From the NCBI GenBank assembly GCA_019685655.1, contig JABFQP010000001.1:62001-126000 (forward strand): 64,000 nucleotides of DNA, read 5' to 3'. Position 1 is the stretch's first letter; each line of letters begins with the position of its first letter. The notes under the pieces were generated by a model. That model did no database searches and was not told the origin of the DNA. It saw nothing but the letters and a program-made list of their open reading frames with translations. Shown piece after piece: positions 35,165-43,740 of the stretch. Source of the DNA: Candidatus Bathyarchaeota archaeon A05DMB-5 (GTDB taxonomy: Archaea > Thermoproteota > Bathyarchaeia > Bathyarchaeales > Bathycorpusculaceae). A program made the position numbers and the translations under genes.

Positions 35165-36312
35165 CGGGAAAAAGAACTTTGCCAACAGGCGCACATTTCA
35201 TGAGCGGCGACATTGCATGTGCGGAGGGCGCGATTGCTGCTGGTTGCAGATTTTTTGCTGGTTACCCAATCACGCCCGCAACGGAAATCGCTGAACACTT
35301 GTCGGAGCGAATGCCTGAATTTGGCGGAATCTACATTCAAATGGAAGATGAAATAGCGTCTATCGCCGCTGTTCTGGGCGCTTCTTATGCGGGATTAAAA
35401 GCTATGACGGCAACTTCTGGACCCGGCTTTAGCCTCATGCAAGAAAATATAGGTTTAGCTGTTATGACTGAGACCCCATGCGTTATTGTTGACATCATGC
35501 GAGGCGGACCGAGCACTGGACAACCCACGCTACCGGGACAACAAGATGTTATGCAAGCCAAGTGGGGTTCTCATGGCGATTATGGCATCATAGCTTTGGC
35601 GCCTTCTTCTGTGCAGGAAATGTTCAACTTAACAATTGAAGCGTTCAATTTGGCTGAAACTTATCGTGTGCCAACATTGTTGATGGGTGATGAGATTGTT
35701 GCGCACATGTGGGAAAAAGTCGTTATACCTCCCACTTCAGAGATTAGGATAGTTAACCGCAAAAAGCCTCATGTTTCACCAAGCGAATACGCACCCTTCA
35801 TGCCTGAAGATGATTTGGTTCCGCCCATGGCTTGTTTTGGAGAAGGCTATCGGTTCCACGCGACAGGTTTAACGCATGATGAGCGTGGATATCCTCGAAC
35901 ACAAAACTCTGAAGTTCAAACTAGGCTTGTTAGGCGGCTTTGTGAAAAGATAAACAAGAACGCGGATAAAATAATAAAAGTTGAAGAGGTCATGCTTGAA
36001 GATGCAGATGTTGTGGTAGTAGCCTACGGAATTGTAGCCAGAGCTGCCTTAAGCGCTGTTAGAAAAGCAAGAGAAGCTGGAATAAAAGCTGGACTTTTGC
36101 GATTGATTACGCTTTGGCCTTTCCCGGAAAAGCACGTTGCAAGAATTGCTGGGCAAGCGAAGGCAATTGTTGTTCCTGAAATGAATTGCGGGCAAATTGT
36201 TCGCGAAGTCGAGAGAGCAGTGAAAGGAACTCCTGTCTCTTTTCTTTCTAAGTTAGGCGAAGACCCTCATACTCCGCATGAAATTCTTGATGTGGTAAGG
36301 AGGTGTTCTTAA
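35161..36312 (+). CDS. korA: 2-oxoacid:ferredoxin oxidoreductase, alpha subunit (2-oxoglutarate type)
   Basis: Part of the CoA- and ferredoxin-dependent oxoacid oxidoreductase, which converts 2-oxoglutarate to succinyl-CoA or the reverse. 383 residues: SGDIACAEGAIAAGCRFFAGYPITPATEIAEHL, here read across residues 14-46, MEDEIASIAAVLGASYAG, TSGPGFSLMQENIGLA and GGPSTGQPTLPGQQDVMQ. The 2-oxoglutarate assignment follows the KorA-like layout; closely related enzymes use 2-oxoisovalerate or pyruvate. Confidence 0.9.
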   Translation: MTGKRTLPTGAHFMSGDIACAEGAIAAGCRFFAGYPITPATEIAEHLSERMPEFGGIYIQMEDEIASIAAVLGASYAGLKAMTATSGPGFSLMQENIGLAVMTETPCVIVDIMRGGPSTGQPTLPGQQDVMQAKWGSHGDYGIIALAPSSVQEMFNLTIEAFNLAETYRVPTLLMGDEIVAHMWEKVVIPPTSEIRIVNRKKPHVSPSEYAPFMPEDDLVPPMACFGEGYRFHATGLTHDERGYPRTQNSEVQTRLVRRLCEKINKNADKIIKVEEVMLEDADVVVVAYGIVARAALSAVRKAREAGIKAGLLRLITLWPFPEKHVARIAGQAKAIVVPEMNCGQIVREVERAVKGTPVSFLSKLGEDPHTPHEILDVVRRCS

Positions 36313-37151
36313 TGGTTCAGGAAGTAGTGCATCCCTTTGCGAAGTATTTGCGTTCGGCGATGATGCCGCATATTTGGTGTCCCGGATGCGGAAACGGTAT
36401 TGTGCTGAACTGTTTTGTTCATGCGTTGGATGAGTTGCAGAAGGATTTGGACAAATTGGTGGTTGTGTCTGGCATCGGCTGCATCGGACGCACCGCAGGC
36501 TACACGAATGCGGATTCCTTCCACACGACGCATGGACGCGCAATAGCCTTCGCAACTGGAGTAAAATTGGCAAATCCAGAATTGGAAGTTGTTATTATAA
36601 GCGGTGACGGTGACCTCTTCGCCATCGGTGGAAACCACTTTATACATGCTGCGCGGCGAAACATAGGAATAAAAGTGATTTGTGCAAACAACTTTAACTA
36701 TGGAATGACTGGTGGACAGCAAGGTCCCACGACCCCTCTTGAAGCATCAACAACCACGACTCCTTACGGCAACATTGAACATCCATTTAACCTAGTCCAC
36801 TTGGCTGCGGCATCCGGCGCTACTTACGTGGCTAGATGGACAACCTTGCATGTGCGAAGATTGACGCAGTCGATAAAGCGGATGTTGCAGAAAGAAGGCT
36901 TCTGCTTCATAGAAGTGGTTTCGCCTTGCCCCGAAATTTTCGGTAGACGCAACAAAATGCGAACGGGTTTAGAAATGATGGAATGGTTTAGAAGAGCTTC
37001 TGTGGTTGAGAATTTCTCTGACCCGTCCAAAGCAGAAATCTCTCCGGAAAAGATAGTTGTAGGCGAGTTTGTTAACACAGAAAAGGTTAGTTATGAAAGA
37101 CTACTTCATGAGAAGATAGCTCAGATTAACGAGAAAGTAATGGGATGGTGA
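36312..37151 (+). CDS. korB: 2-oxoacid:ferredoxin oxidoreductase, beta subunit
   Basis: Thiamine-diphosphate and 4Fe-4S subunit, 279 residues from ATG 36312, which overlaps the korA stop (TAATG) and has a perfect AGGAGGTG upstream. Motifs: HIWCPGCGNGIVLN, SGIGCIGRTAGY, the ThDP loop SGDGDLFAIGGNHFIHA and NNFNYGMTGGQQGPTTP. The last is characteristic of the 2-oxoglutarate group. Confidence 0.92.
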   Translation: MVQEVVHPFAKYLRSAMMPHIWCPGCGNGIVLNCFVHALDELQKDLDKLVVVSGIGCIGRTAGYTNADSFHTTHGRAIAFATGVKLANPELEVVIISGDGDLFAIGGNHFIHAARRNIGIKVICANNFNYGMTGGQQGPTTPLEASTTTTPYGNIEHPFNLVHLAAASGATYVARWTTLHVRRLTQSIKRMLQKEGFCFIEVVSPCPEIFGRRNKMRTGLEMMEWFRRASVVENFSDPSKAEISPEKIVVGEFVNTEKVSYERLLHEKIAQINEKVMGW

Positions 37152-37155
37152 AAAA

Positions 37156-37701
37156 ATGCGAAAAGAAATTCGGTTTGCAGGGTTTGGAGGACAAGGAATA
37201 ATCAAGTCTGGAATAATCACGGCTGCAGCAGCTGCCATTCACAGCGGAAAAAACGCGGTTCAAACACAATCTTATGGCCCAGAATCAAGAGGCGGCGCGT
37301 GCAAATCTGAAGTTGTGATATCAGAAGAGGACATAGACTTTCCAAAAGTTACTGAGCCGGACGTGCTGGTTGTGATGTCTCAGCATGCCTACAATGAATA
37401 CGCAGAAGACGTGAAATCCGGCGGAGTGATAATTATGGACCCAGACATGATTCCGCATGAGAAAGATTTGAAAAATGTTAAAGTTTATCGTGTTCCAGCC
37501 ACGAAAATTGCTGAGGAGTTGGGAAGAAAGATAGTTGCTAACATAGTAATGCTGGGCGCTTTTGTGGCTATCACGGGACTGCTGGATAAAAACGCGTTGA
37601 AAGAGTCAATTAAAGCAAACATACCGAAAGGCACTGAAGAGCTTAATTTGGCTGCTTTTGAGAAAGGCTATGAACACGGAAAGGATTTGTTAAAAAGTTA
37701 G
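37156..37701 (+). CDS. korC: 2-oxoacid:ferredoxin oxidoreductase, gamma subunit
   Basis: 181 residues with the gamma-subunit signatures IRFAGFGGQGIIKSGIITAAA and VQTQSYGPESRGGACKSEV. Last gene of the operon, four bases after korB behind GGTGA. Ends two bases before the convergent ribosomal protein gene. Confidence 0.93.
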   Translation: MRKEIRFAGFGGQGIIKSGIITAAAAAIHSGKNAVQTQSYGPESRGGACKSEVVISEEDIDFPKVTEPDVLVVMSQHAYNEYAEDVKSGGVIIMDPDMIPHEKDLKNVKVYRVPATKIAEELGRKIVANIVMLGAFVAITGLLDKNALKESIKANIPKGTEELNLAAFEKGYEHGKDLLKS

Positions 37702-37703
37702 GT

Positions 37704-38321
37704 TTACTTTGCCTTTTGCGTTTGAATTTGCGGCAACTGTGCTAGTGGCGTGACTAGCTTTGATTTTCTGATACCTACATGACGCAGTGGAGCCAATTTT
37801 TTGGCCTCGTTGTATATATCTGAGGCTATTTTGCCTAAAACCATCTCTTGCGCAAACTCGTCTAATGTTAATGCAGATGCTTTTTCTCTGATTATTTTCG
37901 CCATTATAGCCCGAATTTCTTTCTCTTGCGACGTCTTAACTCGTGAAAGCGTAAATGCAGCTACAGCTACTTGCAGTTTGTATCCATCTTTTGTAGTTAC
38001 AGTGAAAAGCCCATCAACTTTTGTTGTTCTTCTTCTCACAAGGCTTCGCAGATAATCCCGCGAATACTCATGCCCCTTAAACATTGTTTTCGCGGTTTTG
38101 CCGTCAAGTTGGGTTATTTGGAAATATATCTTCAAATATTGATGGGCGAAGTCGTTTGTAACATCATAAAGAGTTGAGTCGATGACTCTTCCAACAAGTT
38201 TTTCCGGCTCGTCTGCGGGTATTGCTCCTAACTCAACGTTTCCGAAGTATGGCGGAGCTACTACAGTGTACCATGTTTTGCTTCGCCATTTGTCTCTTAC
38301 GCGTTTTGTTTTTGAAGACAC
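37704..38321 (-). CDS. rps3ae: Ribosomal protein eS1 (S3Ae)
   Basis: Small-subunit ribosomal protein, 205 residues, normal archaeal length. Begins with a basic stretch, then WRSKTWYTVVAPPYFGNVELGAIPADEPE (residues 12-40 in part), YLRSLVRRRTTKVDG and TKDGYKLQVAVAAFTLSRVK. In many archaea it follows uS15, RecJ-like and Pcc1; here SerRS lies between Pcc1 and this gene. Confidence 0.95.
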   Translation of the reverse strand: MSSKTKRVRDKWRSKTWYTVVAPPYFGNVELGAIPADEPEKLVGRVIDSTLYDVTNDFAHQYLKIYFQITQLDGKTAKTMFKGHEYSRDYLRSLVRRRTTKVDGLFTVTTKDGYKLQVAVAAFTLSRVKTSQEKEIRAIMAKIIREKASALTLDEFAQEMVLGKIASDIYNEAKKLAPLRHVGIRKSKLVTPLAQLPQIQTQKAK

Positions 38322-38371
38322 GTTAATCCTCCGAATGTAGCTTGAAAATTCGCATCAGAGTATTAAAAGTT

Positions 38372-39658
38372 TTACCGTTTAGGCGTTATTTTCTCGATGC
38401 CACCCATGTATTTTCTCAAAACTTTAGGAATAACGACTGAACCATCTTTTTGCTGGTAATTCTCAAGTATAGCAACCATGGTTCTGCTGGCTAACGCTGT
38501 GGAATTTAATGTGTGCACAAAGCCTTTGGGAGCCTCTCCTTCCTTTTCTCTATATCTTATGTTCAACCTTCTGGCTTGGTAATCAGTGCAGTTGCTGCAC
38601 GAAATTATTTCTCTATAGGCGTTTTGCGCTGGCATCCAAACTTCTATGTCATATTTTTTGGCGGCAACCGTTCCAATGTCGCCAGTGCACACGTTTACAA
38701 CATGGTATGGCAAACCGAGTTTTTGGACAAGTTCCTCAGCGTTTTGAATTAGCTCTTCATGGAATTTCCATGAATCTTCAGGTCGACAGAAAATGAACTG
38801 TTCAACCTTGTTGAATTGGTGAACGCGGAAGATTCCACGTGTGTCTTTGCCGTGTGCTCCCGCTTCTTTTCTAAAGTTTGTGCTTATTCCAACAAATTTT
38901 AGCGGTAGTTCATCCGCTTTCAGCACTTCATCCATGAACATGGCTGCGATTGGGTGCTCTGAAGTTGCAATCATGTATAAGTCTTCATTTTCAATTTTGT
39001 ATAAGACATCTTCAAAGTCGCTTAGGGCTGTGACGCCTTCATACGCTTTTCTTCGCATCATAAAGGGCGGCTCTATAGGCGTGTATTTTTTCTTAACCAT
39101 CTCTTCTATAGCAAAATTCATCAAAGCCATGTCAAGCAAAACTGCTTCATTCTTAAGATAGAAAAATCTGGCTCCGGCAACCTTCCCAGCTCTTTCAATG
39201 TCCATCACGTCAAGGCTTAAGCTTAAATCTATATGGTCTTTAACTGGAAAACTGAACTTGGGTATTTTGCCCCATTTTCTAATTGGGACATTATCGTGTT
39301 CCTCCTTGCCTGTTGGGACTGACTCGTGCAGAAGGTTTGGAAGTCTAAGCAGATAATAACGTACCTTTTCTTCGCACTCGTTCACTTGCCCTTCTAAAGT
39401 TGTTATTTCAGCGTCAATGGTTTTCGCCTTCGACAACTCTTTAGTTGCGTCTTTTCCCTTCTTTTTGAGCTCTGCAATTTGCGTGGTCACAAGTTTCCTT
39501 TCATGACGCAACTCGTTAAGCCTAGTCAAGCCTTGCCGCCATTTCTTGTCATAATCAATTAACTCGTCCAGCATCCTCAAGTTTTCAGGGTCGCCTCTCT
39601 TCATCAAATTATTTCTTACCAGCTCCGGGTTTTCGCGGATGAGTTTAATGTCCAACAT
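38372..39658 (-). CDS. serS: Seryl-tRNA synthetase
   Basis: Charges tRNA-Ser. 428 residues of the common (bacterial/eukaryotic-like) SerRS type: an N-terminal coiled-coil tRNA arm (about 30-105), the motif 2 region FRKEAGAHGKDTRGIFRVHQFNKVEQF (residues 266-292 in part) and motif 3 TLNSTALASRTMVAILENYQ. ATG 39658 gives the expected MLDIKLIRENPE start; TTG 39667 is an alternative. A strong TATA box lies upstream at 39764-39775. Confidence 0.95.
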   Translation of the reverse strand: MLDIKLIRENPELVRNNLMKRGDPENLRMLDELIDYDKKWRQGLTRLNELRHERKLVTTQIAELKKKGKDATKELSKAKTIDAEITTLEGQVNECEEKVRYYLLRLPNLLHESVPTGKEEHDNVPIRKWGKIPKFSFPVKDHIDLSLSLDVMDIERAGKVAGARFFYLKNEAVLLDMALMNFAIEEMVKKKYTPIEPPFMMRRKAYEGVTALSDFEDVLYKIENEDLYMIATSEHPIAAMFMDEVLKADELPLKFVGISTNFRKEAGAHGKDTRGIFRVHQFNKVEQFIFCRPEDSWKFHEELIQNAEELVQKLGLPYHVVNVCTGDIGTVAAKKYDIEVWMPAQNAYREIISCSNCTDYQARRLNIRYREKEGEAPKGFVHTLNSTALASRTMVAILENYQQKDGSVVIPKVLRKYMGGIEKITPKR

Positions 39659-39763
39659 CTCTCTCAATCAGCCACATCAGACGCTTAGCCTTCTAACCTT
39701 ACCCATAAATCAACTATTTAACCTTACGATAAAATCCATCCAACCAACCAAACACTAATTGAA

Positions 39764-39775
39764 CCTATTTATAAG
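39764..39775 (-). promoter_or_regulatory. serS promoter TATA box
   Basis: Minus-strand CTTATAAATAGG, preceded by a C-run (CCCCCC, 39776-39780 and on) that could serve as BRE. The adjoining 39775-39793 forms an imperfect palindrome centred on GCTATAGC. The distance to the serS start is about 105 bases, so the transcript would carry a leader of some 80 bases containing GGTTGGTTGGATGG. Confidence 0.55.
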
Positions 39776-39819
39776 GGGGGCTATAGCTCTCCCACATCTA
39801 ACAAACACACAACAATTAC

Positions 39820-40080
39820 TTAACCAAATTTTCTCGCAGCATGAAGCGTCTTCTCCGCAGTAGAAACACAAAACAGCAAATCATCAATCGTCGCAATAAA
39901 CGTTGGAAACTTCCCTTCACACTTAACTTGCGTAACAACCTTCTTCCCAATTCTAACCGTTCTCACCCACAACCCACTTGGCGTCTTAAAATTATCAGGC
40001 GAAACCGCACTCGCAACAGCTTCCGCAGTTCTCTCATCATCATACTCCAAAATTATTTCAGCTTCCAATCTTCTCACCAC
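39820..40080 (-). CDS. pcc1: KEOPS subunit Pcc1
   Basis: Dimerisation subunit of the KEOPS complex that makes t6A in tRNA. 86 residues from GTG 40080: VRRLEAEIILEYDDERTAEAVASAVSPDN (first part), WVRTVRIGKKVVTQVKCEG and FIATIDDLLFCVSTAEKT. The gene overlaps the 3' end of the RecJ-like gene, a common archaeal arrangement. A longer start at 40110 would increase the overlap. Confidence 0.88.
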   Translation of the reverse strand: MVRRLEAEIILEYDDERTAEAVASAVSPDNFKTPSGLWVRTVRIGKKVVTQVKCEGKFPTFIATIDDLLFCVSTAEKTLHAARKFG

Positions 40081-41509
40081 GCAACTGCCTTCCAAGAAGC
40101 TCATTAACAAACACTACAAACCCCGGAACATTCTCAATTGGAACCTGCGCTCCAGCAGCTATATTGTGTCCTCCACCATTCCCACCATATTTCTCCGCAG
40201 CCACCTGCATAACCACTCCAAGATTTACACCCTTGTTCGTCATAGTATCCACAGTCCTCGCAGAAAATTTCGCCAAACCCTCCTCAGCAACATTCGCATA
40301 CGCAATCAACGGTTTCTCAGGATTCGGCAAACTCGCAGAAAGAATAGAAGAAATCGCACCGACTATCTTATCATCAATAAAATCTTCACCATAAACAACA
40401 TAAATATTCTCAAACTCCCGTATCCGCTCAGGTTTCTCCATAACCCACCCAAGATACCTATTAATAGTCCGCCTATACTCCTCCAAAACCTTATTCGCCT
40501 CTTCAAAAGCCACACCACGATCACCCATACAAATAGCAACACCCAAACTTGGCCTATCCATACGCCCAGTCGCATTCAACAAAACAGCAAACTCCCTCGC
40601 ATCCCTAAGCGGAGTCCACGGTTCCTCATTGTTCAAAGTGTAAACATGCCCGATAAGATTTGTAACCTCATAATGCAAACCCTTAGACAACAAATAATCC
40701 GCAAGCCCAGTGCACAACCGCTTCTTTTCTTCATCAGAAAGGTCCCTCAAAGCCCGCCATCTTTCCCCATGCCTTGGCTTAATATCTAAACTTGCCAAAA
40801 AAGCCAAACTCTTATCTTCCTCTCCGCTGATGCCGGGAATAAAAGGATTAGTTGTCGACGACAATGTCTTGTGAATTGGACGAGTTTCTCTACCAAAGAA
40901 TATAAGGTCTTTTTCAACCGTCAAAAGCCCAGCATCCACCGCATCTTTAACTACTATCTCATTAAGCCCGCCAAGCAACCGCTGATCATACTTGTCCTGC
41001 AAATCTCCAAGAGCGCCAACTACCGCGATAGGCGCCAAATCCACATTAACTTTGTCAACAGTCTTAGCCACAAAATACGCAACACCAGAACCACTAATGT
41101 CCCGTGCACCGTCAGCACCATACAAATGAGGATTCACATGCACAATGTTAGATGCTTCCTTACCAGTAACTTGATGATGGTCCAAAATCACTATTCTGAA
41201 ATCTGCAAGCTTCTCATTTAACAAGTCAACGTAACCGCTTCCAAAATCCGCCAAAATTATCAGCTGCGGCTTATCAGCCAAAATTTCGCCCACAATTTTC
41301 TCGTCAATCCACTGAGTTATCCTAACCCGAAATTTAGCGTCTAATCTAGCCAACATTTTACCAATAATCCCAGCCGCAGCAACTCCATCAGCATCCAAAT
41401 GCGAAAAAACATGAACAAAACCATCCTCCTTCACAGTTTCCAGAATCGTTTTCGCCGCTTGTGTAGCTGAATCCAAAAGGCCAGCAGTTTTAGTTTCATC
41501 CGAAGCCAT
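40058..41509 (-). CDS. GAN/RecJ-like DHH exonuclease
   Basis: 483 residues of the archaeal RecJ family, some of which bind the replicative helicase factor GINS and degrade single-stranded DNA or RNA 5'-3'. DHH motifs: VFSHLDADGVAAAGIIGKML, LADFGSG, VILDHHQVTG, GALGDLQDKYDQ and, in the DHHA1 domain, YGGNGGGHNIAAGAQVP. ATG 41509 chosen over GTG 41518. Between uS15 and Pcc1, the classical order. Confidence 0.9.
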   Translation of the reverse strand: MASDETKTAGLLDSATQAAKTILETVKEDGFVHVFSHLDADGVAAAGIIGKMLARLDAKFRVRITQWIDEKIVGEILADKPQLIILADFGSGYVDLLNEKLADFRIVILDHHQVTGKEASNIVHVNPHLYGADGARDISGSGVAYFVAKTVDKVNVDLAPIAVVGALGDLQDKYDQRLLGGLNEIVVKDAVDAGLLTVEKDLIFFGRETRPIHKTLSSTTNPFIPGISGEEDKSLAFLASLDIKPRHGERWRALRDLSDEEKKRLCTGLADYLLSKGLHYEVTNLIGHVYTLNNEEPWTPLRDAREFAVLLNATGRMDRPSLGVAICMGDRGVAFEEANKVLEEYRRTINRYLGWVMEKPERIREFENIYVVYGEDFIDDKIVGAISSILSASLPNPEKPLIAYANVAEEGLAKFSARTVDTMTNKGVNLGVVMQVAAEKYGGNGGGHNIAAGAQVPIENVPGFVVFVNELLGRQLRGEKIGS

Positions 41510-41585
41510 AGCAACCACACTGAAAATAAGAAACAGATTATTTAAGATTTAAAATTCTCTAAGCAAAAAACGAAAAATATCCAAG

Positions 41586-42026
41586 CTAAGCAAGCGAAGC
41601 AATTTTCGGCTCGTACTTCCAATTCGGCGGCAAAACACCTTCACGCTTATAATACCTCGAAAGCTTATGAATCTTCGCTTCAATAATCTGAAGCGCCCTC
41701 TTATTATGCACATCCTTCTTATTCTTCTCCAAATGAGCAGCCAAACTCTCCGCCTTCTTCACCAAATTCCCCAAATCCTCCGGCATTGCCGGTGCAAGCT
41801 CAGCTTCCTTAAGTATCCGCGTTATTGTCTTCCCAGTTATCGGCTTCACAAGAGGAATAGCATATTGGTCTCTAAGAATTGTTCCAATGCGACTCGGAGC
41901 ATGCCCTTCCTTCGCCAACTTAATTACTAACGCCTCCACTTCTTCTGGCTGGTATTTGCACCAGCTTGGAGGACGTTTGCTAACTGGTCTTGTCTGATGA
42001 GATTTTCCTTTTTCCTGTTTTGGCAT
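41586..42026 (-). CDS. rps15: Ribosomal protein uS15
   Basis: 146 residues, with the archaeal N-terminal extension (SKRPPSWCKYQPEEVEALV, GHAPSRIGTILRDQYAIP) and the S15 core ending LSRYYKREGVLPPNWKYEP. ATG 42026 used; GTG 42029 precedes it directly. First gene of the uS15-GAN-Pcc1 run. Confidence 0.95.
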   Translation of the reverse strand: MPKQEKGKSHQTRPVSKRPPSWCKYQPEEVEALVIKLAKEGHAPSRIGTILRDQYAIPLVKPITGKTITRILKEAELAPAMPEDLGNLVKKAESLAAHLEKNKKDVHNKRALQIIEAKIHKLSRYYKREGVLPPNWKYEPKIASLA

Positions 42027-42076
42027 CACTTATCACTCTAAACTCTGTAAGAGCGAAGGATTGCGGATATTTAAAA

Positions 42077-42667
42077 TTATTGATGCTTCCGGTACCATTC
42101 AGCAAACTTGCGCAAAGCCTTTGCACGATGCGAATACTTGTTTTTTTCTTTTATGGTCATTTCCGCGAACGTTTTGCCGATGTTGACTGGCTGAAAAACT
42201 GGGTCAAAGCCAAAGCCAGAAGAATTATTCGCCACTCTTTCCTTCCTTGATATTTCTCCAACAACCTCGCCTTTAAAACATATCGGCGATTCCAAATCTG
42301 CCGAATAATAAGCGATTGCTGACTGGAAAACTGCCCTTCTGTTTTCAGTTTTCTCCATAAGCTGCAGCAAACCCTTGTTGCCTATTGTTTTGTAAACGTA
42401 TGCAGCATATGGTCCTGGAAAACCATTCAGTGCTTCCACGAATAACCCAGCATCCTCAACAATCACTGGTAAATTACATTTCCTAAAGGCTTCTATGACG
42501 CTTGCTTTTGCAATCTCCTCTAAACTATCGCTTTGAACTTCCAACGTTTTTACTCTAAGCATACCAACAGCTATCTTATATTCACCAAAAACCATGCGGG
42601 CTTCATTAAACTTGTTAACATTGTTTGTTGCGAAAAATATGACTCTGCCTTTCAACTGAAAATTCAT
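42077..42667 (-). CDS. rdgB: XTP/dITP diphosphatase (RdgB/HAM1)
   Basis: Removes deaminated purine nucleotides from the pool. 196 residues: FATNNVNKFNEARMVF, SLEEIAKASVIEAF, VIVEDAGLFVEALNGFPGPYAAYV, FGFDPVFQPV and the C-terminal FAEMTIKEKNKYSHRAKAL. Located between the VOC gene (gap six bases) and uS15. Confidence 0.95.
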   Translation of the reverse strand: MNFQLKGRVIFFATNNVNKFNEARMVFGEYKIAVGMLRVKTLEVQSDSLEEIAKASVIEAFRKCNLPVIVEDAGLFVEALNGFPGPYAAYVYKTIGNKGLLQLMEKTENRRAVFQSAIAYYSADLESPICFKGEVVGEISRKERVANNSSGFGFDPVFQPVNIGKTFAEMTIKEKNKYSHRAKALRKFAEWYRKHQ

Positions 42668-42673
42668 AGCAGT

Positions 42674-43075
42674 TCACAGCTTCTTCTTTGCACCTTCTGC
42701 GGCTACACTAAAATATTTTTGCCAATTTATCTGCGCTATTTCTAAGACATTGCCATCCGGGTCTGTGAAGGTTGCTTGTCTTCCACCCCATGGCTCATCA
42801 TGCAATTCCTTTGTGAATTTTACTCCTTTCTTTTTAAGTTCCTCGCATGTCTTATCCACATCATCCACAAGAAATTCCACTGAAGGCGACAAAAAACTTA
42901 CTTTCCCTTCTTTTCCAAGTTTGGGAATCAACCCAATTTCTACGCCGCCACACTCAAACCCAACATAACTTGAATACTCATACTTCTTCTCCAAACCCAA
43001 AACTTCTTCATAAAACTTCACGGCTTTCTTCAAATCCGAAACATAAAAGGTAACACACCAAACAGTCTTGATCAT
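42674..43075 (-). CDS. VOC/glyoxalase-fold protein
   Basis: 133 residues: CVTFYVSDLKKAVKFYEEVLGL, FECGGVEIGLIPK, VEFLVDDVDKTCEELKKKGV and PWGGRQATFTDPDGNVLEIAQ. Contains the usual metal-site positions (E at the end of both modules), but the substrate is unknown. Start overlaps the bud32 stop (ATGA), so it is translationally coupled to the KEOPS kinase gene. Confidence 0.85.
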   Translation of the reverse strand: MIKTVWCVTFYVSDLKKAVKFYEEVLGLEKKYEYSSYVGFECGGVEIGLIPKLGKEGKVSFLSPSVEFLVDDVDKTCEELKKKGVKFTKELHDEPWGGRQATFTDPDGNVLEIAQINWQKYFSVAAEGAKKKL

Positions 43076-43740
43076 GCCTTTTCACCTTTCCGTTCAGCAA
43101 CATACCGTCCTCTCTTTTCTATCTCCTTTATCTTATCTAAAACATTTTTCACAGTTTCAGCATCCATAACATTTGCATAGCCTTCAATAACCGCGTCAAA
43201 ACATTCTTCAGCAAACTGGAAATGCGTACTCTGCAAAGCCCTCTTCATAAGATGCAAGTCAACTCCTCTGTTCTCAAGTTCCTTCGTTTTTTCTCCAAGC
43301 CCGAAATCCACAAAGAACATCTTTCCTTCCGCGTTCAGAATCATATTAGATGTTGTCAAGTCGCCATGAATTATGCCCCACTCATGAAGTCTACCAATTA
43401 ACTCGCCAATTTTGAAACAGAAACTTTGTCTCTCTGCTTTAGAAACTTCGCTTAACAATAGCTTGACTTGCTTTCCCTCTATATAGTCCATTATTATTGT
43501 CGCATTTTCGATGTCAACCAAAAAAATTGTTGGTGTAGGCACTCCAGCCTTTTTCGCTTCATGCATCAACTGCGGCTCATGAATTGTCCGGTAAACTCGA
43601 ACCTGCTCATCCAACTCTGATGGACGATATTTCTTTGGCAACCGCTTCTTCATTATCACTTTTCTACCATGCCATTGTGCAAGGTAAAGGTTGGCTTCTG
43701 CACCCTTCTTAATCAACAATGGCAGCTTCATTTTATCCAT
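43072..43740 (-). CDS. bud32: KEOPS kinase/ATPase Bud32
   Basis: 222 residues. Small RIO-type kinase fold: KKGAEANLYLAQWHGRKVIMKKRLPKKYR (residues 11-39, in part), the hinge TIIMDYIEGKQVKLLL, catalytic IIHGDLTTSNMIL and metal motif MFFVDFGLGEKT. Overlaps Kae1 by 13 bases. In some archaea Kae1 and Bud32 are fused; here they are separate but coupled. Confidence 0.95.
   Translation of the reverse strand: MDKMKLPLLIKKGAEANLYLAQWHGRKVIMKKRLPKKYRPSELDEQVRVYRTIHEPQLMHEAKKAGVPTPTIFLVDIENATIIMDYIEGKQVKLLLSEVSKAERQSFCFKIGELIGRLHEWGIIHGDLTTSNMILNAEGKMFFVDFGLGEKTKELENRGVDLHLMKRALQSTHFQFAEECFDAVIEGYANVMDAETVKNVLDKIKEIEKRGRYVAERKGEKA

Noticed and set aside
40166-40789. Long open frame of 207 codons on the plus strand inside the RecJ-like gene
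   Set aside because: It is antisense to a gene with clear DHH motifs and has low-complexity Ile/Asn/Arg composition typical of a codon-bias shadow.
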